The notes beneath the pieces were generated by a model that saw only the letters and a list, made by a program, of their open reading frames with translations, had not been told where the DNA came from and searched no databases. Made by a program: the position numbers and the translations under genes. From NCBI RefSeq assembly GCF_042682745.1, contig NZ_JBHUIO010000005.1, positions 186,001 to 250,000 of the forward strand: a stretch of 64,000 nucleotides of DNA, read 5' to 3'. Below, one piece after another: positions 1 through 8,113 of the stretch; within the stretch, counting starts at the first letter, position 1; each line of letters begins with the position of its first letter. This stretch comes from Tumebacillus_A lipolyticus. Lineage in GTDB: Bacteria > Bacillota > Bacilli > Tumebacillales > Tumebacillaceae.

Positions 1-3000
1 ATGCTGTCGATCAAGCGCCGCTGGGTGAGGCAGAGCGGCGCTCTTGCATCTGCCAGCACCTGCGCTTTGCGAGCGGGCGGCGCATCGACATCGAGCGGGA
101 GGTAGGCGCCACCCGACTTCAGCACGGCGAGCAAGGAGACGACCAGCTCGATCGACCGCTCCAGCGACACGGCGATCGGCACGTCTGGCCCCGCACCGCG
201 ATCGCGCAGATAATGTGCCAACCGATTGGCCTGGCGGTCGAGCTCGCGATAGGTGAGCGTCCGCTCGCCCTCGACCACGGCGATCCGATCGGGCGTCTGC
301 CCCACCTGCTGCTCAAACAGCTCATGCAGGCAGAGCTGCTGTGGGAAGTCGACCTGCGTGTCGTTCCATTCAACCAACAGCTTGTGCTGCTCCGCCGCGC
401 TCAGCAGCGGCAGGTCGCCAATCCTGGCAGCAGGCGTCTCGACTGCGCCGGCGAGCAGGTGCAGATAGTTTTGGATCATCCGGTCGATCGTCTCCGCGTC
501 CCACAGATCGGAGTTGTACTCCCAGTTGATCGTGATCCCCTCATCCTTGTCCTTTCCTCTGCCGCGCACGCCCAAGCGCTTCGAATGGCGAGGGATGACC
601 ATGATGTTCATGTCAAACTTCGCAGAGCCGTTGTTCAACCCTTCGTGGATCGACATCTCTACGCCAGGAATCTCGATCTCCGGCATCGGCGTATCGTGCA
701 TCGAAAACATCACCTGCATCAGCGGGTTGCGGTTCAGGTCGCGCTCGATGCCCAATGCGCCGATGATCTTGTCAAACGGAACGTCTTGGTGGTCATACGC
801 CTCCATCGACGCTTGGCGCACCTGCTCGACGATCTGCACAAAGGTCGGGTTGCCGCTCAGATCGGTGCGCAGCAGCACGTTGTTGACGATCATCCCGATC
901 AGCCGCTCCGTCTCCTGCAGGCGGCGATTGGCGATGCCCGTGCCGACCAGCAGATCCTCTTGTCCAGAATAGCGGTGGAGCAGCACCTTGTACGCCGCCA
1001 TCAGCGTCATGAACAGGGAGACGCCCTGCGCGCGTGAAAACTGCCGCACCGCTTTCGACAGCTCGTACGGAATCTGAAAGCGATAGGCGGCGCCTACAAA
1101 TCGCTGCACCGCCGGGCGCGGACGGTCGAGCGGCAACTCCAAGATCTCCGGCGCATTTGCCAAGCGGCCCTTCCAGTAGGCCAACTGACGCTCACCTTCT
1201 GGCCCCTCCATCGTTTCGCGCTGCCAATCTGCAAAATCGACAAACTGAATTTCCGGCTCGGCCAGCGGAGAGCGCTCACCGTTTGAAAACGCGTTGTACA
1301 GGTGAAGGAAGTCGTGCAGGAAGACCGAGAAAGAAAACCCGTCGTGCACAAGATGATCTTCGACGTGCAGCAGTGTGTACAGATCTGGCTCCAGCTTGAA
1401 CAGCGTCCAGCGCACCATCGGCAGCTCGTCCAGCTTGAACATCTTTTTGATCTCCATGTCGACCACGCGGTCCATCTCCGCCCGTTTTTCCGCCTCTGGC
1501 AATTGGTGCAGGTCGAGCACAGGCAGACGGATCGGCTCGTAGGGCATCACCACCTGCGCAGGTTCGCCGTCGATCGCTTGGAAGATCGTGCGGAAGATCT
1601 CATGGCGCCGCAAGATTTCGCAGAGCGCGCGCTCGACGATGCTCACGTCCAGCTCGCCTCGAAAGGTCAGCAGACAGGATGCGCTGTAGGACAGATTGTC
1701 GGGGAACAGCTCGCGCAGGAACCAGACGCGCTCCTGAGCGTAGGAGAGCGGCATGCGCTCACGTCGCGGTCGCTTGGTCAGCGGGGTCAACGTGCTGCCG
1801 GCGACAAGCTGCAGCTGCGTGAGCTCCGGTGCCAGCTCGACGATGGTCGGCTTGGCAAACAGGGTGTTGAGCGGCATCTCGACACCGAACTGCTCGCGCA
1901 CGCGCGCCACCACCTTGGTGGCGAGCAGCGACTCGCCTCCCAATTCAAAAAAGTGATCTTCGATGCCGACCTGCTCCAGCCCCAACACCTCACAGAAGAT
2001 CTGGGCGAGCGTTTTTTCCTGATCGGAGCGCGGTGCCCGATACGCTTCATCGAAGAGCGCTCTGTCGGCCACATCGGGAACGGGGAGCGCCCGTCGATCC
2101 ACCTTGCCGTTTGGCGTCAACGGCAGTTCGTCGAGCAGCACAAACGCGGATGGCACCATATAGTCGGGAAGATGTTCGGCGAGAAAGCTCCTCAGCTCGC
2201 GCACCGACAGCTCACAGCCGGCGCGTTGCACCACATAGGCGGCGAGGCGTTTGACACCCGGCGTGTCCTCCCGATCGATCACCGTCGCGTTTTGCACAGC
2301 AGGATGCGCGAACAGCCGCGCTTCCACCTCGCCGAGCTCGATGCGAAACCCGCGCACTTTCACCTGCTGGTCGATGCGCGAAATATATTTCACCCGCCCG
2401 TCTGGCAGATAGCAGCCTAGGTCGCCCGTCTTGTACAGGCGCGGAGCGCGCTCATCTGCAAACGGGTTGTCCACAAACCGCTCCTCCGTAAGCTCCGGTC
2501 GTCCCAAATAGCCGCGCGCGACCCCCGCTCCCCCGATGTGGATTTCGCCTGGAACTCCGATCGGAACCTGTCGCATCTGCGGATCGAGCAGATAGACGGT
2601 CGTGTTGAGCAGCGGAGTGCCTACCGTCACCAGATCGTCTGGCGAACAGATGCCGACCAGCGCCCCGACTGTGCCCTCTGTCGGCCCATAGCCGTTCAGA
2701 AAGAGGCGACCTGCTGTCGCCCAGCGCTTCACCAGTTCGAGACTGCACGCCTCGCCTGCCGAGACGACCGTCTTCACGCTTCCCAATCGCTCTGCCGGCA
2801 ACAGCATCAGCACAGAGGGGGGCAGGACCATATGCGTCACCTGCTCCCGATTGAGCAGATCGACCATCGCAGGGCCTGGCATCAGCTTGTCCCGCGGCGC
2901 GAGCAAGACGGTCGCCCCTTGAAGCAGCGGCACGAACAGCTCTGCCACCGCCGCGTCAAACGAAAATGCAGCAAACTGCAAAAACACCGACGTTTCGCTC

Positions 3001-4220
3001 AGCGAGAATCGCTCCGCCAGCGCCTGCGCCATGTTGCACACGCTGCTGTTTTCGATCATCACGCCCTTCGGCTTCCCCGTCGAACCGGACGTGTAGATCA
3101 CATAGGCAAGCCCGTCAGGCGGGAGGGGTTCGGCTAGATCGTCCGCCTGCTCAGCTGCGATCTCTGACCAATCGCGATCGAGATAGGCGATCTGCCGAGC
3201 GGCAAACGGCATCGCCTGCCGAATGCTCGCTTGAGTGAGCACCAACTGAACGCCAGCATCTTCTACCATGTAAGCCAGGCGATCTTCCGGATAGGCAGGA
3301 TCGAGCGGCAAGAAGGCAGCGCCCGCCTTGAGGATGCCGAGCATTCCGACCACCATCTCGACCGAGCGATCCACACAGAGGCCGACAAGCTGCTCCTGCT
3401 GAACGCCGCGCTTGCGAAGCCAGCGAGCCAGCCGGTTGGCGCGACCGTTCAGCTCCGCATAGGTCAGACTCGCTCCTTCAAAGCGCAGTGCGATGCGATC
3501 GGGCATGCGATGCGCCTGCCGTTCAAACGACCGCGCGATCACCTCATCGGCGAGCGCTGCGCGCGGGCCTTTGGTAAACTCCGCCCGCAAGCGCGCTTCC
3601 TCCGCCGATGTGATCATATATAAAGAGCCAATCGGTTGGGTGAGGTCGCTTTGCACAGCCTGCAGCAGCGTCAGCAGTTGATCGGCCATTCGCTCGATCG
3701 TCGCCCGATCGAACAGCTCCTCGTTATAGCACAGCGAGAAACTTGACGGCGCCTCCTGTCGGCAGCAGGAAACAGCAAGCTCATAGCTGTGATCATCTGA
3801 AAATTCAGCATCATTTGCGAACAGCACCTGATAGTCTGCATCGCTTGCGTCTGCTGCGATCGCTTCCCCTGCAGATGCGCTTTGTTTCACCCGATCGACC
3901 AAGGTGGCAAATGGAAGGTTGAGCGGTGCATCGGCGACGAGCAGACGTTCCGGTTCGCTTTGCTCAATCAATGCGATCGCAATCTCCTCTTGACCCGAAT
4001 AGCGCACCAAGAGCGTCAGAAAAGAGGCGAGAAGCAGATCGCGCCACGAAATGTCCTCACCGGCGCCGATCTGCATCATCTGCTCGATCAGTTCCGCCTG
4101 AAAAACAACCTGCACTTCCGCTTTCCGAAACGCTGGTACCGCAGCCCGTGGACGATCGACTGGCAGTGTGATCAACGGGATTTGACGATCACGGTGTATC
4201 GTAGACTCTTGAAGCAACAC
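1..4220 (-). CDS. Nonribosomal peptide synthetase, 5' part (runs off the left edge)
   Basis: About 1406 codons are visible and the gene continues past base 1. The order is: a partial condensation-like N-terminus (residues ~1-195), adenylation domain 1 (~230-735; YTSGSTGKPKG near 375, YGPTE near 507, YKTGD near 600), a carrier domain (~740-810, LGGESLL serine near 757), a full condensation domain (~820-1260) and the start of adenylation domain 2 (from ~1299). The condensation active-site motif reads DHLVHDG, so the catalytic second His is kept and the first is Asp. The start is GTG at 4220, with AAGGAG 11 bases upstream and an in-frame TAA just before it; TTG at 4217 is the alternative. Residues read by alignment to the usual specificity positions give D-A-A-S-V-A-G-V-G, which I cannot assign to a substrate. 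The product is unknown. Confidence 0.95.
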   Translation of the reverse strand, partial: MLLQESTIHRDRQIPLITLPVDRPRAAVPAFRKAEVQVVFQAELIEQMMQIGAGEDISWRDLLLASFLTLLVRYSGQEEIAIALIEQSEPERLLVADAPLNLPFATLVDRVKQSASAGEAIAADASDADYQVLFANDAEFSDDHSYELAVSCCRQEAPSSFSLCYNEELFDRATIERMADQLLTLLQAVQSDLTQPIGSLYMITSAEEARLRAEFTKGPRAALADEVIARSFERQAHRMPDRIALRFEGASLTYAELNGRANRLARWLRKRGVQQEQLVGLCVDRSVEMVVGMLGILKAGAAFLPLDPAYPEDRLAYMVEDAGVQLVLTQASIRQAMPFAARQIAYLDRDWSEIAAEQADDLAEPLPPDGLAYVIYTSGSTGKPKGVMIENSSVCNMAQALAERFSLSETSVFLQFAAFSFDAAVAELFVPLLQGATVLLAPRDKLMPGPAMVDLLNREQVTHMVLPPSVLMLLPAERLGSVKTVVSAGEACSLELVKRWATAGRLFLNGYGPTEGTVGALVGICSPDDLVTVGTPLLNTTVYLLDPQMRQVPIGVPGEIHIGGAGVARGYLGRPELTEERFVDNPFADERAPRLYKTGDLGCYLPDGRVKYISRIDQQVKVRGFRIELGEVEARLFAHPAVQNATVIDREDTPGVKRLAAYVVQRAGCELSVRELRSFLAEHLPDYMVPSAFVLLDELPLTPNGKVDRRALPVPDVADRALFDEAYRAPRSDQEKTLAQIFCEVLGLEQVGIEDHFFELGGESLLATKVVARVREQFGVEMPLNTLFAKPTIVELAPELTQLQLVAGSTLTPLTKRPRRERMPLSYAQERVWFLRELFPDNLSYSASCLLTFRGELDVSIVERALCEILRRHEIFRTIFQAIDGEPAQVVMPYEPIRLPVLDLHQLPEAEKRAEMDRVVDMEIKKMFKLDELPMVRWTLFKLEPDLYTLLHVEDHLVHDGFSFSVFLHDFLHLYNAFSNGERSPLAEPEIQFVDFADWQRETMEGPEGERQLAYWKGRLANAPEILELPLDRPRPAVQRFVGAAYRFQIPYELSKAVRQFSRAQGVSLFMTLMAAYKVLLHRYSGQEDLLVGTGIANRRLQETERLIGMIVNNVLLRTDLSGNPTFVQIVEQVRQASMEAYDHQDVPFDKIIGALGIERDLNRNPLMQVMFSMHDTPMPEIEIPGVEMSIHEGLNNGSAKFDMNIMVIPRHSKRLGVRGRGKDKDEGITINWEYNSDLWDAETIDRMIQNYLHLLAGAVETPAARIGDLPLLSAAEQHKLLVEWNDTQVDFPQQLCLHELFEQQVGQTPDRIAVVEGERTLTYRELDRQANRLAHYLRDRGAGPDVPIAVSLERSIELVVSLLAVLKSGGAYLPLDVDAPPARKAQVLADARAPLCLTQRRLIDS

Positions 4221-4362
4221 GCGTTCGCTCACTCCTTACGATTCAATCAAAAATTCGATTCAGAAAAGTTGATATTACCAAAACATTCTTCAAAGTAAAT
4301 GGTATCAGCAACATTATAATTTAGTCAATGTAAAGTAGAATTATTTTAAATGTAGCGAAAAA

Positions 4363-4390
4363 AAAACCTCGTCCAAACGGACGAGGTTTT
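4363..4390 (-). terminator. Rho-independent terminator of the Bax inhibitor-1 gene
   Basis: An 11-12 bp stem around AACCTCGTCC/GGACGAGGTT with a short AAA loop is followed, on the minus strand, by a run of T. It lies 10 bases after the stop codon. Confidence 0.9.
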
Positions 4391-4400
4391 GCTGACCAGC

Positions 4401-5045
4401 TTAGTCATCAGAGCCCAAGTTGATGCCGAACAGTCGCAGCACGAACAGGAGCAGGTTGATAAAGTTGAGGTACAGGCCGAGAACAGCCATCGGAACCAGC
4501 TCTTCCGGCACGCCGTTGCGGGCGATGTTCGACACATCGTACAGCGTGAAACCGATGAAGATGAAAATCCCGAGCAAGGTGAAGAACATGTACATCGTGC
4601 CACCGAGCGGGGAGATCATGTTCCAGATCGACAGGCCGATCAGCGCGATGATGCCGACCATCAGGAACCCGCCGAGGAAGGAGAAGTCAGCTTTCGATTT
4701 CCACGCGTAGAGTGCGGTCGCACCATATGCGAGAGTTGTAACCCCAAATGCGGCCATCACCATGTTGCCGCCGATCGCCCCCATGTAGTGGGAGAGCACC
4801 GGGTAGAACGTGACACCGCTGATAAAGGTGAACAGATAAAGGAACGTGTATCCTACACGACGCTTTCTTAGGAACATCGCTGCGAGAAGCATTCCGATCT
4901 CGATGATCATCAGCGGCAGGAACAGCGCCGGCGGCACTTGCGTACCTACGATCGTCCCGATCACAGCGAACAAGAGGCTCAGGAAGAACATCGGCAAGAC
5001 GCGGTTAATTCCAACCATGCGCCCACCTGAATAAGATTGGTACAT
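4401..5045 (-). CDS. Bax inhibitor-1 / YccA family membrane protein
   Basis: This 214-residue protein has about seven hydrophobic segments from residue 15 to the C-terminus and ends in an acidic tail (GSDD), typical of bacterial BI-1/YetJ proteins. The family is known for pH-sensitive calcium leak and interaction with FtsH-type proteases; that role here is inferred. GAAAGGAGTG sits about 7 bases before the ATG. A TATAAT box lies on the minus strand at 5081-5076 with only a weak -35. The gene is transcribed alone, between its own promoter and the terminator at 4363-4390. Confidence 0.9.
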   Translation of the reverse strand: MYQSYSGGRMVGINRVLPMFFLSLLFAVIGTIVGTQVPPALFLPLMIIEIGMLLAAMFLRKRRVGYTFLYLFTFISGVTFYPVLSHYMGAIGGNMVMAAFGVTTLAYGATALYAWKSKADFSFLGGFLMVGIIALIGLSIWNMISPLGGTMYMFFTLLGIFIFIGFTLYDVSNIARNGVPEELVPMAVLGLYLNFINLLLFVLRLFGINLGSDD

Positions 5046-5120
5046 ATTGACACTCCTTTCAAGTCTCTATAAAGTATTATACAACCTTGGGCTAAAAAAA
5101 AGAAACAGGATTGGGCACGA

Positions 5121-5154
5121 AAAAAGATCCCCTGACAATTCGGGAGATCTTTTT
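5121..5154 (-). terminator. Terminator of the HesB-like operon
   Basis: AAAAAGATC and GATCTTTTT arms, extended by CCC/GGG, form a hairpin just after the gene that ends at 5190. T-runs flank both sides. Confidence 0.75.
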
Positions 5155-5189
5155 GATCAATTTCGACGGTGCGCATTAGACGATGCGCA

Positions 5190-5591
5190 TTATTGGAAGT
5201 TTTGCTGACCTTCGTACTTGTTGCTGATCTTGGTCATCAGTTTGCCAACATCTGCATCGTTGAACGGACGACCGTCGCGCTGCAGCTTTTCACCGATGCG
5301 CTGCAGCTCATCGTGAATGAAGCGCAACACTTCGTATTTGTTGGTACCTTGTTGCAGGTTGATCGAGTTGGTCTTCAGCTGATCGACAAACGGAACTTCA
5401 CCCTGCTCGTTCTCCACCGCCCCTTGCAGCGGCATCGACTTGTCGTAAACCGCAACGATCCCTGCGTTGTTGACGACAAAGTAGATCGAGAAGTACGCGT
5501 TGTTCATCGAAGTTTGACCGAATGCGAACGTTGCGGAGATGCAGCGCTCCATCGACTTGATATCATAATTGACCTGTACTGGCGTTTCCAT
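5190..5591 (-). CDS. Hypothetical protein, last gene of the HesB-like operon
   Basis: The product is 133 residues, soluble, with no signal peptide or membrane segment and a single Cys near residue 12. I do not recognise the family. The start chosen is ATG at 5591, with AAAGGGGAC about 8 bases upstream; a TTG-initiated form seven codons longer would place that ribosome site inside the gene. It follows the HesB-like gene by 27 bases and ends at a terminator, so it is probably co-transcribed with it. The C-terminal third (residues ~85-125) is charged and probably helical. No function is assigned. Confidence 0.75.
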   Translation of the reverse strand: METPVQVNYDIKSMERCISATFAFGQTSMNNAYFSIYFVVNNAGIVAVYDKSMPLQGAVENEQGEVPFVDQLKTNSINLQQGTNKYEVLRFIHDELQRIGEKLQRDGRPFNDADVGKLMTKISNKYEGQQNFQ

Positions 5592-5618
5592 GGCGTGTGT
5601 CCCCTTTAGCAAAAAAAG

Positions 5619-5909
5619 TTAGCAAGACGAGTTGTAGCCGTTTGTATTCGTAACGATAAAATCATCTTCAACGATATCATCGTAGTCGATTTGAATGCCC
5701 TCGATCAATGCTGCTGCAAACGGGTCTAACACAAACTTGATCCCGTCTACCTCAAGCGATTTGTCATATTCTTTTGACTCATCCAGAGCCAAACGAAAGC
5801 GCATGCCGCCTCAACCGGGCGAAACACTGACGCGAATGACAGTGCCTTCCGGTTCTTGCCCCAAGATCTCTTCGATCTTCTCTTTGGCAATATCAGTCAC
5901 AGAGATCAT
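5619..5909 (-). CDS. HesB/IscA-like protein, probable selenoprotein (in-frame TGA at codon 33)
   Basis: Reading through TGA at 5813-5811 gives 96 residues. Thirty-two codons start at ATG 5909, after a GAGGGGTG ribosome site, then come Sec33 and 63 more codons to a TAA. The local sequence SPG-U-GGMRF matches the first conserved Cys loop of A-type Fe-S carriers (V..GGC.G), with Sec in place of Cys. The protein ends NSSC, matching the C-terminal SCGC region in shortened form. A family of HesB-related selenoproteins is known, and this fits in length and position. A SECIS-like hairpin starts 13 bases after the TGA (see 5769-5797). Without Sec insertion only a 32-residue peptide would be made, or a 61-residue piece from ATG 5804, which lacks the N-terminal strands. 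It sits between two small genes on the same strand. A role in Fe-S or selenium/redox chemistry is inferred; sel genes are not in the window. Confidence 0.85.
5769..5797 (-). promoter_or_regulatory. Candidate bacterial SECIS element
   Basis: In the mRNA, bases 14-42 after the UGA fold as three base pairs, one G-A mismatch, then eight base pairs (one G-U), closing a five-base loop UGGAU. The loop starts 26 bases after the UGA and has G at its second and third positions. Both features fall in the accepted range for bacterial SECIS hairpins (small apical loop with an early G, roughly 16-37 bases from the UGA). Confidence 0.75.
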
Positions 5910-5942
5910 TGATGCTCACCCCTCTCTATCTGTGTTCCTACG

Positions 5943-6260
5943 TCACGCGAGAAAGTCCAATTCGGTAAAAAACCAAACTTTCTTCGCGCTCTGCCCCCCG
6001 TCGATCAAACTGTCGAGCGAATGCATCAAGTGAGCCGTTTCCGGATCATTCAATAGTTTCGCTTCCCTCTCCCGATACTCCTCTAAGGAGGGGAGCAAAA
6101 AAGTCTCGACAAAGCGATTTTTTTGTTCGATGCTCTCGCTCACGCTGTAGGAGACATAGCCTGCTGCACCTCGCTTCGCGCGAAGCTTGGCCACCAGATG
6201 CAGATAGTCTTCCCTGCATCCCTCTCGCACACGATATTCAAAAAATCCACGCACCGCCAT
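5943..6260 (-). CDS. Small ABM/dimeric alpha-beta-barrel-like protein
   Basis: This 105-residue soluble protein opens with a strand containing GFFEYRVREG, followed by a helix (DYLHLVAKLRAKRG), a YVSYSVSES strand and a second acidic helix. That order resembles the antibiotic-biosynthesis-monooxygenase or NIPSNAP-type dimeric barrel fold, but no catalytic signature is visible, so the fold call is tentative. The start is ATG 6260 with only a weak GGGCGG ribosome site. It lies 33 bases upstream of the HesB-like gene on the same strand and is probably the first gene of that operon. Confidence 0.7.
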   Translation of the reverse strand: MAVRGFFEYRVREGCREDYLHLVAKLRAKRGAAGYVSYSVSESIEQKNRFVETFLLPSLEEYREREAKLLNDPETAHLMHSLDSLIDGGQSAKKVWFFTELDFLA

Positions 6261-6367
6261 CTCTTGCCACCGCCCTTTTTTACAAAAGTTTTAGCCCGCG
6301 TTCAAGAAAGCTCCACGCGAAAACGGTATCCTGAATGCAACAACGCATTCAGGAGGAGTGTCAGCCG

Positions 6368-6847
6368 ATGGAAGCGAAAGCACGAGTGTTGCAAGGGCAG
6401 GACTGCGGGTCATTGTTGATCGATCGCACGCGAGCACCCTATCTGGTAGGCTGTGTCTTGTCAACCGATGTGATGCGCACCACGCGCCCGATTCCAAGCC
6501 GCATCGAGTCGAAGGTGCAGCTGTACAAAGGTCACCTCGCACTCGAACTGCACGTACAGTTTGACGCGTCCGAACAGAAGCATCATCTGCAGTTCCTACT
6601 TCCCTACAGCCAGCACCGCGATTTTCTGCTTCAGCTCACCGAAGCTCCCGCCCTCTATCTCCTCACCGGAAGCGATCATCCTGTGCCGCGCAAGCTGCCG
6701 GGCAGGCAGACGCTCCATCAGCGGGTTCACCAAGCTGGCTTGGCCATTCAGCTGACCGAAGCGGTCAGAACTCAGATCCTGTTGCTCGATCGGCTCCATC
6801 CTGTCACGCCCTCGGTCGACCATCATGCGGCCGCATTCGGCTGCTGA
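6368..6847 (+). CDS. Hypothetical protein
   Basis: The 159-residue product starts at ATG 6368, chosen because AGGAGGAG lies about 8 bases upstream; an in-frame ATG at 6335 lacks a ribosome site. It has no signal peptide or membrane span. The middle (residues ~50-90) alternates like beta strands and carries a KHHLQFLLP segment. I do not recognise a family. A strong terminator follows directly, which supports a real gene. It converges with mutY. Confidence 0.7.
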   Translation: MEAKARVLQGQDCGSLLIDRTRAPYLVGCVLSTDVMRTTRPIPSRIESKVQLYKGHLALELHVQFDASEQKHHLQFLLPYSQHRDFLLQLTEAPALYLLTGSDHPVPRKLPGRQTLHQRVHQAGLAIQLTEAVRTQILLLDRLHPVTPSVDHHAAAFGC

Positions 6848-6851
6848 CCAG

Positions 6852-6883
6852 ACCGCTCTTTCCGTTTGGGAAGAGCGGTTTTT
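6852..6883 (+). terminator. Terminator of the hypothetical gene at 6368
   Basis: ACCGCTCTTTCC pairs with GGGAAGAGCGGT and is followed by T5. Confidence 0.9.
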
Positions 6884-6927
6884 ACGATCTGCCCGCCCGA
6901 TTCGCACACGCCGCCAGCTTGTACCGC

Positions 6928-8031
6928 CTAGACCAAGCCGCTTAGCTCTTTTACCACTTTCCCGTGTGCCACCGGGAACGTATAGGTGCTTAGGTCGCTG
7001 ATCGCGACCCATTTGACATCTTCCTGTTCGCGCACCTGGCCGGCTGTCAGCGCGCATTCGTAGACGCGCATATCCCACTGCAGGTGGCTAAACGTATGTT
7101 GTACTTGGGCGAAAAGTGAACTCGGATTCGCCTGGACGCCAAAAGCGTCGCGCAGGTGAGCTGTCAAGCTTTCCTCAAGCGTCATGCCATCCAATCGCTC
7201 ACCGCCCGGGAACTCCCACATGCCGGCCAGCAGTCCGCTCTCGGGCCGACGGCGGATCAACACTCGATCCCCATCGCGCAAAAGCGCTGCGGTCATGTCG
7301 ACCGGACGCGGCGGCTTTTTCTTCTCTTTGATCGGGAGCTGTTCCTGGATTCCCTCTTCCTGCGCCCTGCACTTCGCCTGCACCGGACAGGCGTGGCAGC
7401 GCGGATTTTTCGGAATGCAGATCGTCGCCCCCAGCTCCATCAAGCCCTGATTGAAAGATGCTGCTCGTCCTGGCGGAATCAAAAACTCGGCCAAGCTTTC
7501 AAACGTTCGCCGCGTCTTCGGCTTCATGATGTCCTCTTCGATCAAAAAAATCCGCGACAGCACCCGAAACACGTTGCCATCTACCGCCGGAACGTCCACA
7601 TCGTAGGCGATCGACAGGATCGCACCTGCCGTATACGGCCCGACGCCGGGCAGTGTTGAAATCTCATCCAGCGTATCGGGTACCCGTCCGCCAAATTTGT
7701 CGCGCACCACCTGCGCACCCTTTTGCAGGTTGCGCACGCGCGAGTAGTAGCCGAGCCCTTCCCACGCTTTTAGCACGTTCGGCTCCGGCGCCTCCGCCAG
7801 CTGCTCGATCGTCGGAAACAGCTCGATAAAGCGGTTCCAATAGGGAATGACCGTCTCCACGCGCGTCTGTTGCAACATCACTTCTGACACCCAGATTTTA
7901 TACGGATCTCGCGTCCGCCGCCACGGCAGATCGCGTTTGACCTCTTCATACCAGTGCAAGATCCCTGCACCGACAGCTTGGGCCGTCTTCCGATCGACGT
8001 CGACCTTCGACCGCCTCGTCTCCTCTCGCAT
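6928..8031 (-). CDS. mutY: A/G-specific adenine glycosylase MutY
   Basis: This 367-residue enzyme removes adenine mispaired with 8-oxoguanine. The helix-hairpin-helix core has SEVMLQQTRV with the catalytic Glu (~residue 50), LPGVGPYTAGA (~135) and the catalytic Asp in VDGNVFRV (~155). The iron-sulfur ligands follow as C-x6-C-x2-C-x5-C (~205-221). The C-terminal third is the NUDIX-like 8-oxoG recognition domain (WEFPGGE, ~275). Length is normal. ATG 8031 is preceded by GGGAGG. A TATAAT box lies on the minus strand at 8072-8067. It is transcribed alone. Confidence 0.97.
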   Translation of the reverse strand: MREETRRSKVDVDRKTAQAVGAGILHWYEEVKRDLPWRRTRDPYKIWVSEVMLQQTRVETVIPYWNRFIELFPTIEQLAEAPEPNVLKAWEGLGYYSRVRNLQKGAQVVRDKFGGRVPDTLDEISTLPGVGPYTAGAILSIAYDVDVPAVDGNVFRVLSRIFLIEEDIMKPKTRRTFESLAEFLIPPGRAASFNQGLMELGATICIPKNPRCHACPVQAKCRAQEEGIQEQLPIKEKKKPPRPVDMTAALLRDGDRVLIRRRPESGLLAGMWEFPGGERLDGMTLEESLTAHLRDAFGVQANPSSLFAQVQHTFSHLQWDMRVYECALTAGQVREQEDVKWVAISDLSTYTFPVAHGKVVKELSGLV

Positions 8032-8076
8032 CTCCTAGCCTCCCACTTCTGTTCACCTATCACCCTATTATACAAA

Positions 8077-8106
8077 AAAAGCGCAGCCGTGAGTTCGGTC
8101 TGCGCC
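8077..8106 (-). terminator. Terminator of the GGDEF/HD-GYP gene
   Basis: GCGCAG/CTGCGC stem with an inner CCG/CGG, followed on the minus strand by T7. Confidence 0.85.
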
Positions 8107-8113
8107 CTTGCGA

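Noticed and set aside
213..1037. Long plus-strand frames across 1-4300
   Set aside because: They lie antisense to the continuous NRPS frame, carry no ribosome sites and have the Arg/His/Gln-rich composition of shadow frames.
6335..6367. Upstream ATG for the hypothetical gene at 6368
   Set aside because: The extra codons contain the ribosome site of the ATG at 6368, so the shorter form is preferred.
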